Below are positions 35,445 to 45,936 of a stretch of 64,000 bases of DNA, in pieces. The stretch is taken from the NCBI GenBank assembly GCA_937901965.1, contig CALGSW010000015.1, positions 20,857-84,856 on the forward strand. The letters are read 5' to 3'. The translations under genes and the position numbers were made by a program. The DNA is from an uncultured Bacteroidota bacterium. GTDB taxonomy: Bacteria; Bacteroidota; Bacteroidia; Bacteroidales; UBA932. Position 1 is the stretch's first letter. Each line of letters opens with the position of its first letter. Under the pieces are notes generated by a model. It was not told the DNA's origin, did no database searches, and was given only the letters and a program-made list of their open reading frames with translations.

Positions 35445-36824
35445 ATGGAACTTCCATTTGCAGAATCCTATAAGATTAAGATGGTGGAGACCATCAGAAA
35501 AAGTACAAGAGCGGAGAGAGAGACCTGGATGAGAGAGGCAAACTATAATTTATTCAATCTTAAAAGCGACTATGTATTTATTGATCTGCTTACAGATTCG
35601 GGTACAGGTGCAATGAGCGATAAACAGTGGTCTGCCATGATGGAGGGTGATGAGAGTTACGCCGGAGCGCGTTCATATTTCAATTTAAAGGAGAGTATAA
35701 GCAATATTACCGGATTCCCATACTTCCTGCCTACCCATCAGGGAAGAGCTGCTGAAAATGTCCTTTTCTCATCAATAGTTAAGGCAGATGATATACTACC
35801 AGGCAACTCACACTTTGATACAACAAAGGGACATATTGAATTCAGAAGAGCACATGCTATTGACTGTACAATTGACGGCGCAAAAGACACAACACTTGAG
35901 TTACCGTTCAAAGGGAATATGGATCTTGGAAAACTTGAAGATGTACTTAAGAGATATCCTAAAGAGAAGATTCCTTGTATTGTTTTGACTATAACAAATA
36001 ATACAGCGGGAGGACAGCCCGTTTCAATGGAGAATATTAAGGGGACAGCAGCTCTGGCAAAGAGTTACGGAGTTAAGCTGCTCTTTGACTCAGCCCGTTT
36101 TGCTGAAAATGCCTATTTCATTAAAACCCGTGAAAAGGGTTATGAAAATAAGAGCATAAAGGAGATATGCAACGAAATGTTCAGTTATGCAGATTTCATG
36201 ACAATGTCGTCAAAAAAGGATGCCATAGTGAATATGGGTGGATTTGTTGCATTCAGACATGAAGAGGACTGGCGTGCTTGTCAGATGTACACTATAATGT
36301 ATGAGGGATTTATTACTTACGGCGGTATGTCCGGCAGAGATATGAACGCTTTGGCTCAAGGCCTCAGAGAGGGTACAGACTTTGAATATCTTGAAACAAG
36401 GATAAAACAGATAGAGTACCTTGGGAAGAGACTTGACGAATTTGGAATCCCTTATCAGAGACCTGCAGGCGGTCACGCAATTTTTGTGGATGCAAAGAAA
36501 GTGCTCACCCGTGTGCCTAAAGAGGAATTTATTGCTCAGACTCTAGGAATTGAACTCTATCTTGAGGCCGGAATCAGAGGAGTTGAGATAGGAGCACTGC
36601 TTGCAGACAGAGACCCTGAAACAAGAGAGAACAGATATCCTGAACTGGAACTGCTCCGCCTTGCAATTCCCAGAAGGGTATATACAAATAACCACATGGA
36701 CTATATTGCTGTCGCTCTCAAGAACGTTTTTGACAGAAGGGAGAGTATAACCAGAGGCTATGTTATTAAGAAAGAGCTGCCTATAATGAGGCATTTCACA
36801 ATAGAGCTGGAAAAGGCAAAATAG
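35445..36824 (+). CDS. tnaA: Tryptophanase
   Basis: 459 residues, full length. It has the beta-eliminating lyase blocks DLLTDSGTGAMSDKQWSAMM, PTHQGRAAENVLF and the pyridoxal-phosphate Lys in MSSKKDAIVNMGG (second Lys of KK). Tryptophanase and tyrosine phenol-lyase share these. Here DSARFAENAYFI, the hydrophobic VEIG in GIRGVEIGALL (where tyrosine phenol-lyase has the Arg of MERG) and the C-terminal RHFT (Phe in the other enzyme) favour tryptophanase, which makes indole, pyruvate and ammonia. glmS follows 14 bases later, so they may share a transcript. Confidence 0.85.
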   Translation: MELPFAESYKIKMVETIRKSTRAERETWMREANYNLFNLKSDYVFIDLLTDSGTGAMSDKQWSAMMEGDESYAGARSYFNLKESISNITGFPYFLPTHQGRAAENVLFSSIVKADDILPGNSHFDTTKGHIEFRRAHAIDCTIDGAKDTTLELPFKGNMDLGKLEDVLKRYPKEKIPCIVLTITNNTAGGQPVSMENIKGTAALAKSYGVKLLFDSARFAENAYFIKTREKGYENKSIKEICNEMFSYADFMTMSSKKDAIVNMGGFVAFRHEEDWRACQMYTIMYEGFITYGGMSGRDMNALAQGLREGTDFEYLETRIKQIEYLGKRLDEFGIPYQRPAGGHAIFVDAKKVLTRVPKEEFIAQTLGIELYLEAGIRGVEIGALLADRDPETRENRYPELELLRLAIPRRVYTNNHMDYIAVALKNVFDRRESITRGYVIKKELPIMRHFTIELEKAK

Positions 36825-36838
36825 CATAAATCACATAT

Positions 36839-38683
36839 ATGTGCGGCATAGTTGGTTATATCGGTGACAGGGATGCATATCCCATTCTCATTAAAGGACT
36901 TCACAGACTTGAATACCGTGGATATGACAGTGCAGGTGTTGCACTGCTTGGACGCAGTGGGAATCTTAATATCTATAAGACTAAAGGAAAGGTAAAGGAG
37001 TTAGAGGAGTTCTCTGAACAAAAGGATATTTCCGGGAATATAGGTATTGCACACACCAGATGGGCTACTCACGGGGAGCCAAATCAAACCAACGCACACC
37101 CACACTTTTCTATGGACGAGAGTATTGCTCTTATTCACAATGGAATTATTGAAAATTACGCAGTTTTAAAAGAGACCCTTATTCAAAAGGGTATGATATT
37201 CAGAACAAATACTGATACAGAGGTTATTGTTCATCTTATTGATTTTATAAGAAGGGAAGAGAAAACGACACTTTTCAGGGCTGTTCAGCTGGCTCTGCAG
37301 CAGCTTATAGGAGCATTTGCAATTGCAGTTATTGAAAAGAGTAATGCCAATACAATTATTGCTGCCAGAAAGAGTAGTCCCCTGGTAATAGGAATTGGAG
37401 ATAATGAGTTTTTCCTGGCTTCTGATGCAACTCCCATTGTAGAGTACACTAAAGATGTAGTGTATCTTAATGACAATGAGATTGCCCTGATGGAAAGAGG
37501 CAAAGAGTTAAAGGTTGTTGATTTGATGAATGCGGAGAAAAGTCACATAATCCAGCATCTTGAGCTCACTATAAGTCAATTGGAGAAGGGAGATTTTGAG
37601 CACTTTATGCTCAAGGAGATTTTTGAACAGCCCAAAACTCTCAGAGATTGCATGAAGGGGAGGATTAATGTTGAAGATAACAATATTGCTCTCTCCGGAG
37701 TTATTGATAACAGGGAGAAATTCCTTAATGCAAGAAGAATTATAATAGTTGCTTGCGGTACATCGTGGCATGCAGGATTGATAGGAGAGCATCTTATTGA
37801 GAACCTTTGCCGGATACCGGTGGAGGTTGAGTATGCATCAGAGTTTCGCTACAGGAATCCTATAATTTACAAAGACGATATTGTTATTGCCATCTCACAG
37901 TCCGGCGAGACTGCAGACACCCTTGCTGCGGTTGAGATCTCCAGGTCACAGGGAGCATTTATATACGGAATATGCAATGCGGTGGGCTCTTCTATACCAA
38001 GAAATACCCACTCAGGTTCCTATATTCACGTGGGGCCGGAAATTGGCGTTGCCTCTACTAAAGCTTTTACCGGTCAGGTGACGGTTCTTGCAATGCTTGC
38101 TCTGAATATTGCAAAAGTAAGAGGAACTATAAGTCAGGAGAGTCTGGAGCATTTTGTATCAGAGATAAGGCTTATACCTGATAAAATTGAGAGAATACTG
38201 GAGAAGAGTGATAGAATAAAGAAGTTTTCCAGAATCTTTACTTACGCAAAAAACTTTATTTACCTGGGAAGGGGATTCAGCTATCCTGCAGCATTGGAGG
38301 GTGCTCTGAAACTAAAAGAGATCTCATATATTCACGCTGAGGGATATCCTGCGGCAGAGATGAAGCATGGGCCCATTGCCTTGATTGACTCTGAGATGCC
38401 TGTGGTTGTAATTGCAACTAAAAACAACCTTTATGAAAAGGTTGTTAGCAACATCCAGGAGATTAAAGCAAGAAAAGGCAGAATTATAGCTGTTGTTACT
38501 GAAGGTGATGATATTGTAAGTAATATGGCTGATTATTGTATAGAGGTTCCCGAGACGCATGAAGCTCTGGATCCTTTACTAACAGTAATCCCTCTGCAGC
38601 TGCTTGCCTATCACATAGCAGTTACAAAGGGACGAGATGTTGACCAGCCAAGAAATCTGGCTAAATCTGTTACTGTCGAGTAG
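36839..38683 (+). CDS. glmS: Glutamine-fructose-6-phosphate aminotransferase (isomerizing)
   Basis: 614 residues. The start MCGIVGYIGDRDAYP gives the catalytic Cys2 of the glutaminase half, with HTRWATHGEP and a middle hinge; the second half (about 285-614) has two SIS domains (SQSGETADTLAAVE; LGRGFSYPAALEGALKLKEI) and ends DQPRNLAKSVTVE, as in the family. It makes glucosamine-6-phosphate for cell wall and lipopolysaccharide. The last 14 bases overlap the convergent rnr gene. Confidence 0.95.
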   Translation: MCGIVGYIGDRDAYPILIKGLHRLEYRGYDSAGVALLGRSGNLNIYKTKGKVKELEEFSEQKDISGNIGIAHTRWATHGEPNQTNAHPHFSMDESIALIHNGIIENYAVLKETLIQKGMIFRTNTDTEVIVHLIDFIRREEKTTLFRAVQLALQQLIGAFAIAVIEKSNANTIIAARKSSPLVIGIGDNEFFLASDATPIVEYTKDVVYLNDNEIALMERGKELKVVDLMNAEKSHIIQHLELTISQLEKGDFEHFMLKEIFEQPKTLRDCMKGRINVEDNNIALSGVIDNREKFLNARRIIIVACGTSWHAGLIGEHLIENLCRIPVEVEYASEFRYRNPIIYKDDIVIAISQSGETADTLAAVEISRSQGAFIYGICNAVGSSIPRNTHSGSYIHVGPEIGVASTKAFTGQVTVLAMLALNIAKVRGTISQESLEHFVSEIRLIPDKIERILEKSDRIKKFSRIFTYAKNFIYLGRGFSYPAALEGALKLKEISYIHAEGYPAAEMKHGPIALIDSEMPVVVIATKNNLYEKVVSNIQEIKARKGRIIAVVTEGDDIVSNMADYCIEVPETHEALDPLLTVIPLQLLAYHIAVTKGRDVDQPRNLAKSVTVE

Positions 38684-40688
38684 CTTTTTTAGAGCCTCTC
38701 TTTTTTTGTTTAGGCTCCTCTGCAGGATCCTCCCAAACAAGAGAAAAATCAAGCTGTTTCTGTTCAAGGTTTGCTTTCTCCACCTTGATTTTAACTGAAT
38801 CTCCCAGGATAAATCTTTTGCCGGACCTTTTTCCATAGAGTGACATTGACTCTTCATTAAACTGAAGATAATCCTCTTTAATATCCCTGAGTGCGACCAA
38901 GCCCTCAACTTTTGTCTCGGCAATTTCAACAAACATTCCCCATTCAGTAATACCGGAGACGTTCCCCTCAAAGGTCATACCCACTTTGTCCTGCATAAAC
39001 TCAACCATCTTATATTTGATGCTGGATCTCTCTGCATCAGTTGCAAGTTGCTCTCTTTCGCTGGAATATTTACATCTCTCTTCGTAGTATTTTTTGTCCT
39101 GAGATCTGCCCTTGTCAAGATAGAGAGCCAACAATCTGTGTACCATCATGTCCGGATATCTCCTGATAGGTGATGTAAAGTGTGTGTAATAATCAAAGGC
39201 AAGACCATAGTGCCCCATGTTGTCTGTTGAATATCTTGCACGTGCCATAGACCGTAATGCCATTATCTCAATTGCACCCTCTTCCGGTTTGTCCTTAACT
39301 GAGCCGAGGAGCTTATTTAATTCGGTTGACAGTTCACGTGCATTTTTGGTGGGCTTCATCTCGTAACCAAAATGTTTCACGAATGTACGGAAAAGCGTTA
39401 TCTTCTCCATGTTAGGCTCTTCGTGAATTCGGTATACAAATGTCTTAGCCTCTTTCCCCTTTGCCCCAATAAAGTATGCAACCTCACGGTTTGCCAGAAG
39501 CATGAACTCTTCAATAAGCCAGTTTGAATCCATGGAGATTTTTTGATATACCCTTACAGGCTTTCCGTTTTCATCCACCTCAACTTTCATCTCCGGCCTC
39601 TCAAAACTTATTGCTCCTGAACGGAACCTCTCCTCTCTGAGCATGAAAGCAAGGGAGTGAAGTTTAAGCATCTCATCTTTAAGCGGGCCCTCTTTAGTCT
39701 CAATAATCTGCTGAGCCTCTTCGTAACTGAATCTGTAGTCAGACTCAATAACTGTTCTTCCAAACCATCTGCCTGCAATTTTACCCTTCTCTGTAAGCTC
39801 AAAAACAGCTGAAAAACATAACTTCTCTTCATCTGGCCTAAGTGAGCAGAGTTTATTAGAAAGCTTTTCCGGCAACATAGGGACAGTTCTGTCTACAAGA
39901 TAAACCGATGTAGCTCTCTCCTGCGCCTCTTTGTCTACAAGTGTCCCGGGCCTTACATAATGAGTTACGTCTGCTATGTGAACACCCACCTCCCAGTTGC
40001 CGTTAGGCAGCTTCCTAAGTGAAAGGGCGTCGTCAAAGTCTTTAGCATCAGCAGGGTCTATAGTAAACGTTGTCACCCCTCTGAAATCTTTTCTTGCGTC
40101 TATCTCACGCTGATCAATCCTTTCGTTTATTTTTTCAGCCTCTTTCTCAACTGACGGGTCAAATTTATATGGCAGACCAAATTCTGTAAGAATGGCATGC
40201 ATCTCTGTGTTGTTCTCTCCCGGAACGCCCAGAACATCAATAATATGACCTATCGGTTCGTCTGAACTTCTCGGCCACTCATCAACCATGACGGCCACCT
40301 TTTTGCCGTGATCATCTGCCCTGTATCCTCCTTTAAGTATTCTTATATCATGAGGCATATATTTATTTTCACAGATAACCCAGGCCTCCTCTCCCACAAT
40401 CTGCAGGATTCCGGTAAATGGTCTCTTTGTCCTTTCAATTATCTCAATAACCTCTCCCTCTTTTCTTCTGGAACCACTTTTCTTTGAAAGAATTGAAATT
40501 TTTACTGTATCTCCGTGAAGAGCACCCCTCATTCTTGAGGCAGGGATAAAGACGTCATCTTCAACTCCGTCGCGAATGATAAAAGCATATCCCTCCCTAG
40601 TCATGCTAACCTTTCCTACTGACTCTTCCCTCTTACCACGACTCTCACCTCCGCGAGGCTTGCGTGATGAATTTTTCTTTTTATGCAT
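38670..40688 (-). CDS. rnr: Ribonuclease R
   Basis: 672 residues from ATG 40688; an upstream ATG at 40712 would add eight residues close to the divergent gpmI. After a Lys/Arg-rich start come cold-shock-like domains (about 35-190), the RNB exonuclease core with DPADAKDFDDALS (about 210-222, the metal-binding acidic residues), SPIRRYPDMMVHRLL (about 505-519) and an S1 domain (about 575-650). The C-terminus is basic (KKRGSKKATRQ), as in RNase R. It degrades structured RNA 3' to 5'. It is divergent from gpmI and overlaps glmS at its 3' end. Confidence 0.92.
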   Translation of the reverse strand: MHKKKNSSRKPRGGESRGKREESVGKVSMTREGYAFIIRDGVEDDVFIPASRMRGALHGDTVKISILSKKSGSRRKEGEVIEIIERTKRPFTGILQIVGEEAWVICENKYMPHDIRILKGGYRADDHGKKVAVMVDEWPRSSDEPIGHIIDVLGVPGENNTEMHAILTEFGLPYKFDPSVEKEAEKINERIDQREIDARKDFRGVTTFTIDPADAKDFDDALSLRKLPNGNWEVGVHIADVTHYVRPGTLVDKEAQERATSVYLVDRTVPMLPEKLSNKLCSLRPDEEKLCFSAVFELTEKGKIAGRWFGRTVIESDYRFSYEEAQQIIETKEGPLKDEMLKLHSLAFMLREERFRSGAISFERPEMKVEVDENGKPVRVYQKISMDSNWLIEEFMLLANREVAYFIGAKGKEAKTFVYRIHEEPNMEKITLFRTFVKHFGYEMKPTKNARELSTELNKLLGSVKDKPEEGAIEIMALRSMARARYSTDNMGHYGLAFDYYTHFTSPIRRYPDMMVHRLLALYLDKGRSQDKKYYEERCKYSSEREQLATDAERSSIKYKMVEFMQDKVGMTFEGNVSGITEWGMFVEIAETKVEGLVALRDIKEDYLQFNEESMSLYGKRSGKRFILGDSVKIKVEKANLEQKQLDFSLVWEDPAEEPKQKKRGSKKATRQ

Positions 40689-40694
40689 ATTTTG

Positions 40695-40702
40695 TATTTT
40701 TG
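40695..40702 (+). promoter_or_regulatory. -7 box of gpmI
   Basis: TATTTTTG matches TAnnTTTG, placing the start near 40709 and giving an 18-base leader to ATG 40728. Confidence 0.4.
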
Positions 40703-40727
40703 CAACCAACAAAATTAATCAATTAAA

Positions 40728-42245
40728 ATGGATAAGAAGGTACTTTTGATGATTCTTGACGGCTGGGGTGAGGGAAAGCACGACAAGACAAATGTTATAT
40801 ATACACAGGGCGAACCTAACATTGACAAGCTAAGGGCTCAGTATCCCACTTCGTTTTTATCTGCAAGTGGTGAAGATGTGGGACTTCCTGATGGTCAAAT
40901 GGGTAACTCAGAGGTCGGCCACCTCAATATTGGTGCCGGCAGAGTGGTTTATCAGGATTTGGTAAAGATTAACAAGGCCTGCCGTGAAAATCGTCTGTTT
41001 GAAAACAGTGAAATAAGGGCAGCGTATGAATATGTGAAGAGCTCGGGTAAAGCCTTGCACTTTATGGGTTTAATGAGTGACGGAGGTGTACACAGTTCAA
41101 TGGAGCATCTGTTTGCATTTCTTACACTTGCTAAAGAACAGGGAATTACTGATGTAAATGTTCATGCTTTTATGGATGGACGTGATACAGATCCCAAAAG
41201 CGGAAAAGGATATATTGAACAACTAGAAAGCCACTTAAAGAAAACAGGAGCAAAACTGGCCTCAATTATTGGCAGATACTATGCAATGGACAGAGATAAA
41301 AGGTGGGAGAGAATTAAACTTGCATACGATTTACTGGTTTTTGGCAAAGGAGAACCGTTTACAAGCGGAACAGAGGCAATGCAAAAGAGGTATGATGCAG
41401 GTATCACTGATGAGTTTATTACCCCGCTGGTTGCAGTGGACATTGATGGAAAGCCTGTTGGGACAATTAAAGATGGCGACACTGTTGTGTTTTTCAATTT
41501 CCGTAATGACAGAGCACGTGAGATTACACATGTTCTTACACAGTCAGATATGCCGGAACTTGATATGAAGACTCTCCCTCTCTATTATTGTACTCTAACC
41601 CCTTATGACGATAAGTTTAAAGGACTTCATATACTATATGATAAAGAGAATGTACAGAAGACTTTAGGAGAGGTTGTCTCAAGTGCCGGTAAAAAGCAGC
41701 TAAGAATTGCCGAAACCGAGAAGTACGCTCACGTTACCTTTTTCTTTTCAGGCGGCCGCGAAGCCACTTTTGAAAACGAGAGCAGAATTCTCATAAATTC
41801 ACCTAAGGTTGCTACCTACGATTTAAAACCGGAGATGAGTGCCGTTGAAATTAAAGAGACACTAGTTTCAGAGCTGAGAAAAGGTACTCACGACTTAATA
41901 ATTCTCAATTTTGCAAACGGAGACATGGTAGGCCACACCGGTGTATATGATGCCATAAGGAGAGCAGTAGAGACGGTAGACAAATGCGCCGGGGAGGTTG
42001 TTAAGGTGGCAAGGGAGTCCGGATACTCCGTTATTGTAACTGCCGACCATGGTAATGCCGATTATGCCGTTAATCCGGACGGTTCTCCTAATACAGCTCA
42101 CTCACTCAATCCTGTTCCGTTTATTGTTGTAGATGATGAGATAAAGAGTGTTGAAAACGGAATTCTGGCTGATATAGCACCAACTATTCTAAAAATGATG
42201 GGTATTGCTGCACCGGCTGAAATGACCGGCAGACCTCTTGTATAG
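40728..42245 (+). CDS. gpmI: 2,3-bisphosphoglycerate-independent phosphoglycerate mutase
   Basis: 505 residues. Metal and phosphate ligands are visible: DGWG at the start (Asp10-11 region), the phosphorylated Ser in MGNSEVGHLNIGAGR (about residue 62), HAFMDGRDTDP, NFRNDRAREI, and the late ATHGNAD-type block TADHGNADYAV (about 441-451). The reaction interconverts 3- and 2-phosphoglycerate in glycolysis without a cofactor. It stands alone between divergent rnr and dnaE. Confidence 0.95.
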   Translation: MDKKVLLMILDGWGEGKHDKTNVIYTQGEPNIDKLRAQYPTSFLSASGEDVGLPDGQMGNSEVGHLNIGAGRVVYQDLVKINKACRENRLFENSEIRAAYEYVKSSGKALHFMGLMSDGGVHSSMEHLFAFLTLAKEQGITDVNVHAFMDGRDTDPKSGKGYIEQLESHLKKTGAKLASIIGRYYAMDRDKRWERIKLAYDLLVFGKGEPFTSGTEAMQKRYDAGITDEFITPLVAVDIDGKPVGTIKDGDTVVFFNFRNDRAREITHVLTQSDMPELDMKTLPLYYCTLTPYDDKFKGLHILYDKENVQKTLGEVVSSAGKKQLRIAETEKYAHVTFFFSGGREATFENESRILINSPKVATYDLKPEMSAVEIKETLVSELRKGTHDLIILNFANGDMVGHTGVYDAIRRAVETVDKCAGEVVKVARESGYSVIVTADHGNADYAVNPDGSPNTAHSLNPVPFIVVDDEIKSVENGILADIAPTILKMMGIAAPAEMTGRPLV

Positions 42246-42351
42246 AGAAAATCAATAGCCGATTGGATAATTTTTTTGCGGGCCGGCGGAAAACGTCGAC
42301 CCTAATTATCTATCTTTATGGTTCCAATTTCAAACCCTGAAAATCTTCATT

Positions 42352-45300
42352 ATGCCCTTTGTTCACCTACACGTCCACACTCAATATTCTATACTTGACG
42401 GAGCAGCATCTATTAAGAAACTATTTAGCCGTGCAGCTCAGGATAACCAGATAGCTCTTGCAATCACAGACCATGGGAACATGTTTGGGGTGAAGGAGTT
42501 TCTTGAGGCGGCAGAGAAGACACCATCTGTTAAGCCTATTGTAGGGAGTGAATTCTACGTGGCAAAAGAGAGCAGGTTTGATAAGCGGGGAAGAGAGGAC
42601 CAGAGCAGCTACCATTTGGTTTTACTGGCAAAGAACATTCAGGGGTACAAGAATCTTATTAAACTCTCCTCTTACGCATTCATAGAGGGTAACTACTACA
42701 AGCCAAGAATTGACAGGGAATTGCTTGAAAAATACCATGACAATCTTATCTGTACTTCAGCCTGTCTGGCTGGAGAGGTCTCCAGGTCAATTATGGCCGA
42801 CAATATTGCAGAAGCAGAGAGAACGGTTCAGTGGTATAAAAACCTGTTTGGGGATGATTATTATCTTGAGCTTCAAAGGCATCAAACTGATGTTGAAGGT
42901 GCTGATAAATCAACGTTTGAGCTTCAGGAGAGGGTTAATAAAGTTATTCTTCAGCTTGCCCGGAAATTTAATGTAAAAGTTGTGGCTACAAATGATGTCC
43001 ATTTTGTAGCTCAGGAGGACAGAGAGGCTCATGACAGGCTTATTTGTCTGACAACAAATTCAGATTTTTCTGATCCGGACAGATTGAGATATACTAAGCA
43101 GGAGTATCTGAAGAGTCAGGCAGAGATGGAGGAGATATTTGCGGACGTACCCCAGGCACTTGAAAGTACAGTTGAAATAGCTAATAAAGTTGAGGTCTAT
43201 AGTATAGACTCAGATCCTATCATGCCTCACTTCCCTATTCCTGAGGAGTTCGCATGTTCAGACGATTATCTGAGACACCTTACTTATGTTGGTGCCAATG
43301 AGAGATATGCAGCTCTTGATGATAATATAACAGAGAGAATAGACTTTGAGCTTGAGACCGTTAAAAAGATGGGATTCCCTGACTATTTTCTTATAGTTCA
43401 GGACTTCATAGCAGCAGCCCGGGATATGGGCGTATGGGTGGGGCCGGGGAGAGGATCGGCTGCAGGCTCAGTAGTGGCTTACTGCTTAAAGATAACCGAT
43501 ATTGATCCCCTCAAGTATGATCTCCTCTTTGAGCGGTTTCTGAACCCGGACCGGATCTCAATGCCTGATATTGATATAGATTTTGATGATGACGGCCGGT
43601 CAAAAGTTCTTAAGTACGTTGAGGATAAATATGGAAAGGACCATGTATCTCACGTGATTACCTTTGGAACAATGGCAGCTAAGAGTGCCATCAGGGATAT
43701 TGCAAGGATTCAGAACCTTCCGCTCCCTGAGTCGGACAGGCTTGCAAAGCTCATTCCTGCCAAATTCCCTGCTGATAATAGCGGAAAGGCGCCTGATGTA
43801 AATCTGGAGAACTGCAGAAAACTTGTACCGGAAATTAAGGATGCGTTTGAATCGCACGACCCGCTTGTAAGAGATACAATGGAGTTTGCCTCTAAACTTG
43901 AAGGCAATGTAAGAAACACAGGTGTTCACGCCTGCGCTATAATAATAGGAAGAGATGACCTCAGAGAGTTTATCCCAATAGGAATAGCAAAGGACAAGGA
44001 GACAGGTGAGGATATATGGGTGTCTCAATATGAGGGCTCTCAGATAGAAAAGGTGGGTATGCTTAAGATGGACTTCTTAGGCCTGAAAACTCTTTCAATC
44101 CTTAAAGAGGCTGTTGAGAATATTAAGAAATCCAGAGGTATAGCCGTGGATATAAATAATATTCCCATTGATGACAATGAGACTTTTGAACTTTTCAGCC
44201 GGGGAGAAAGTATTGCCACTTTCCAGTTTGAAAGTGACGGAATGAGGAAGTGGCTCAGGGAATTAAAACCAACCAGGTTTGAGGATCTCATTGCAATGAA
44301 TGCTCTCTACAGACCGGGCCCTATGGATTATATTCCTGACTTTGTAGACAGGAAAAAGGGTTTAAGACAAATTGAGTATGACCTGCCTCAAATGAAGGAG
44401 ATTTTGGAGGAGACGTATGGAATTACTGTCTATCAGGAGCAAGTGATGCTTCTCTCTCAGAAAATCGCAGGCTTCTCAAAGGGTGAGGCCGATGGTTTAC
44501 GAAAGGCTATGGGAAAGAAGATTAAGTCAATGATGGATAGCCTTAAAGAGAAGTTCATCAAGGGCGGCACCGGTAATGGCCACACAATTGAAATTCTTGA
44601 AAAGATTTGGAAAGACTGGGAGGCGTTTGCCCAGTATGCATTTAATAAGTCACACTCCACATGTTACGCCTGGATAGGATATCAGACGGCATATCTTAAG
44701 GCCCACTATCCGGCCGAATTTATGGCTGCAACCCTGAGCAGAAACCTTGATAACATGGACGAGATTACCAAGTATATGGATGAGTGCAAACGTATGGGTA
44801 TCTCTGTTCTTGGACCGGATGTAAACGAGAGTGACTACAAGTTTACGGTAAACAAAAAGGGCAATATAAGATTCGGGATGGCCGGCATAAAGGGTGTAGG
44901 ACTGGGTGCTGTAGAGAATATTATTGCTGCACGCGAAAACGGAGGACAATTTGAATCCATTTTTGATTTTATTGAAAGGATAAGTCTAACTGTTGTTGGA
45001 AAGAAAACGGTTGAATCACTTATATATTCTGGAGCATTTGACTGCTTTGAACCAGTTAAGAGAGAGCAATATCTTGCCCCGGGATCAAAAGATGAACCAT
45101 TTGTTGAGATACTCTACAAGTACGGGCAGCGTTTCCAGAATGACACCATAGCAATGGGAAATTCGCTGTTTGGTTCTCATGAAAGTATAAAACCTGTGAG
45201 GCCGGACATTCCCGTTGCAATGGAGGTTGATAAAATGGAGCTCCTTAAAAGAGAAAAGGAGTTAGTGGGTATGTTTCTCTCTGCTCACCCTCTGGATCAG

Positions 45301-45936
45301 TTCCGTTTTGAAGTAGAAAGGTTTACAACAAACAGCATTTCAGAAGCATCTGAATACGCAACGCAGGCTATGCAAAATCCTTCTCTGAGAGGGAAAGAGA
45401 TGATTATTGCCGGTATGGTTACAAACTCAAAATCATCAATGACAAAAACCGGGAGGCCGTTTGTCAATTTTTCAGTTGAAGATTTTAATGGGTCAATGCA
45501 ATTTGCGCTTTTTGGAAAGGACTATGAGAACTTCATGAAGTATACACATCCGGGTACACCTCTGCTTATAAAGGTTGCTGTATTACAAAAGTATGGTTAT
45601 CAGCAAAATGGAGATGATCCCGCCAAACAGGTAGATTGTGAGCTAAAGGTCAGAAGTATGAGACTTCTTGCAAATACCCGGGAGGACTTTATCAAAAGTA
45701 TTACTCTGAATATTCCTGTATCAATGATTAACAGACACTTAAGAAAAGATTTAGCTACCTGGTTTAAAGAAAACAAGGGGACTACGAGGGTTTTGATAAA
45801 GGTGCTTGATTATGAAAATCAGATGTCAGTTGAATTTGTCTCTATAAAATACTCTATTGCACTCACCGATTCTCTTTTATCTCAGTTTGAAAGTGCCGGC
45901 ATTGAGTGGTCAATCACTCCATCCCTGAGCTTTTAG
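42352..45936 (+). CDS. dnaE: DNA polymerase III alpha subunit
   Basis: 1194 residues. The PHP domain begins at once (HLHVHTQYSILDGAAS, 4-19). The polymerase active site PDIDIDFDDDGR lies at about 404-415 with the preceding GPGRGSAAGSVVAYC. A helix-hairpin-helix region and an OB domain (about 985-1075) follow. This is the DnaE1-type replicative polymerase; no 3'-5' exonuclease is inserted in the PHP domain, so proofreading is presumably in a separate DnaQ or relies on the PHP domain. It overlaps the convergent thiL gene by 27 bases. Confidence 0.95.
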   Translation: MPFVHLHVHTQYSILDGAASIKKLFSRAAQDNQIALAITDHGNMFGVKEFLEAAEKTPSVKPIVGSEFYVAKESRFDKRGREDQSSYHLVLLAKNIQGYKNLIKLSSYAFIEGNYYKPRIDRELLEKYHDNLICTSACLAGEVSRSIMADNIAEAERTVQWYKNLFGDDYYLELQRHQTDVEGADKSTFELQERVNKVILQLARKFNVKVVATNDVHFVAQEDREAHDRLICLTTNSDFSDPDRLRYTKQEYLKSQAEMEEIFADVPQALESTVEIANKVEVYSIDSDPIMPHFPIPEEFACSDDYLRHLTYVGANERYAALDDNITERIDFELETVKKMGFPDYFLIVQDFIAAARDMGVWVGPGRGSAAGSVVAYCLKITDIDPLKYDLLFERFLNPDRISMPDIDIDFDDDGRSKVLKYVEDKYGKDHVSHVITFGTMAAKSAIRDIARIQNLPLPESDRLAKLIPAKFPADNSGKAPDVNLENCRKLVPEIKDAFESHDPLVRDTMEFASKLEGNVRNTGVHACAIIIGRDDLREFIPIGIAKDKETGEDIWVSQYEGSQIEKVGMLKMDFLGLKTLSILKEAVENIKKSRGIAVDINNIPIDDNETFELFSRGESIATFQFESDGMRKWLRELKPTRFEDLIAMNALYRPGPMDYIPDFVDRKKGLRQIEYDLPQMKEILEETYGITVYQEQVMLLSQKIAGFSKGEADGLRKAMGKKIKSMMDSLKEKFIKGGTGNGHTIEILEKIWKDWEAFAQYAFNKSHSTCYAWIGYQTAYLKAHYPAEFMAATLSRNLDNMDEITKYMDECKRMGISVLGPDVNESDYKFTVNKKGNIRFGMAGIKGVGLGAVENIIAARENGGQFESIFDFIERISLTVVGKKTVESLIYSGAFDCFEPVKREQYLAPGSKDEPFVEILYKYGQRFQNDTIAMGNSLFGSHESIKPVRPDIPVAMEVDKMELLKREKELVGMFLSAHPLDQFRFEVERFTTNSISEASEYATQAMQNPSLRGKEMIIAGMVTNSKSSMTKTGRPFVNFSVEDFNGSMQFALFGKDYENFMKYTHPGTPLLIKVAVLQKYGYQQNGDDPAKQVDCELKVRSMRLLANTREDFIKSITLNIPVSMINRHLRKDLATWFKENKGTTRVLIKVLDYENQMSVEFVSIKYSIALTDSLLSQFESAGIEWSITPSLSF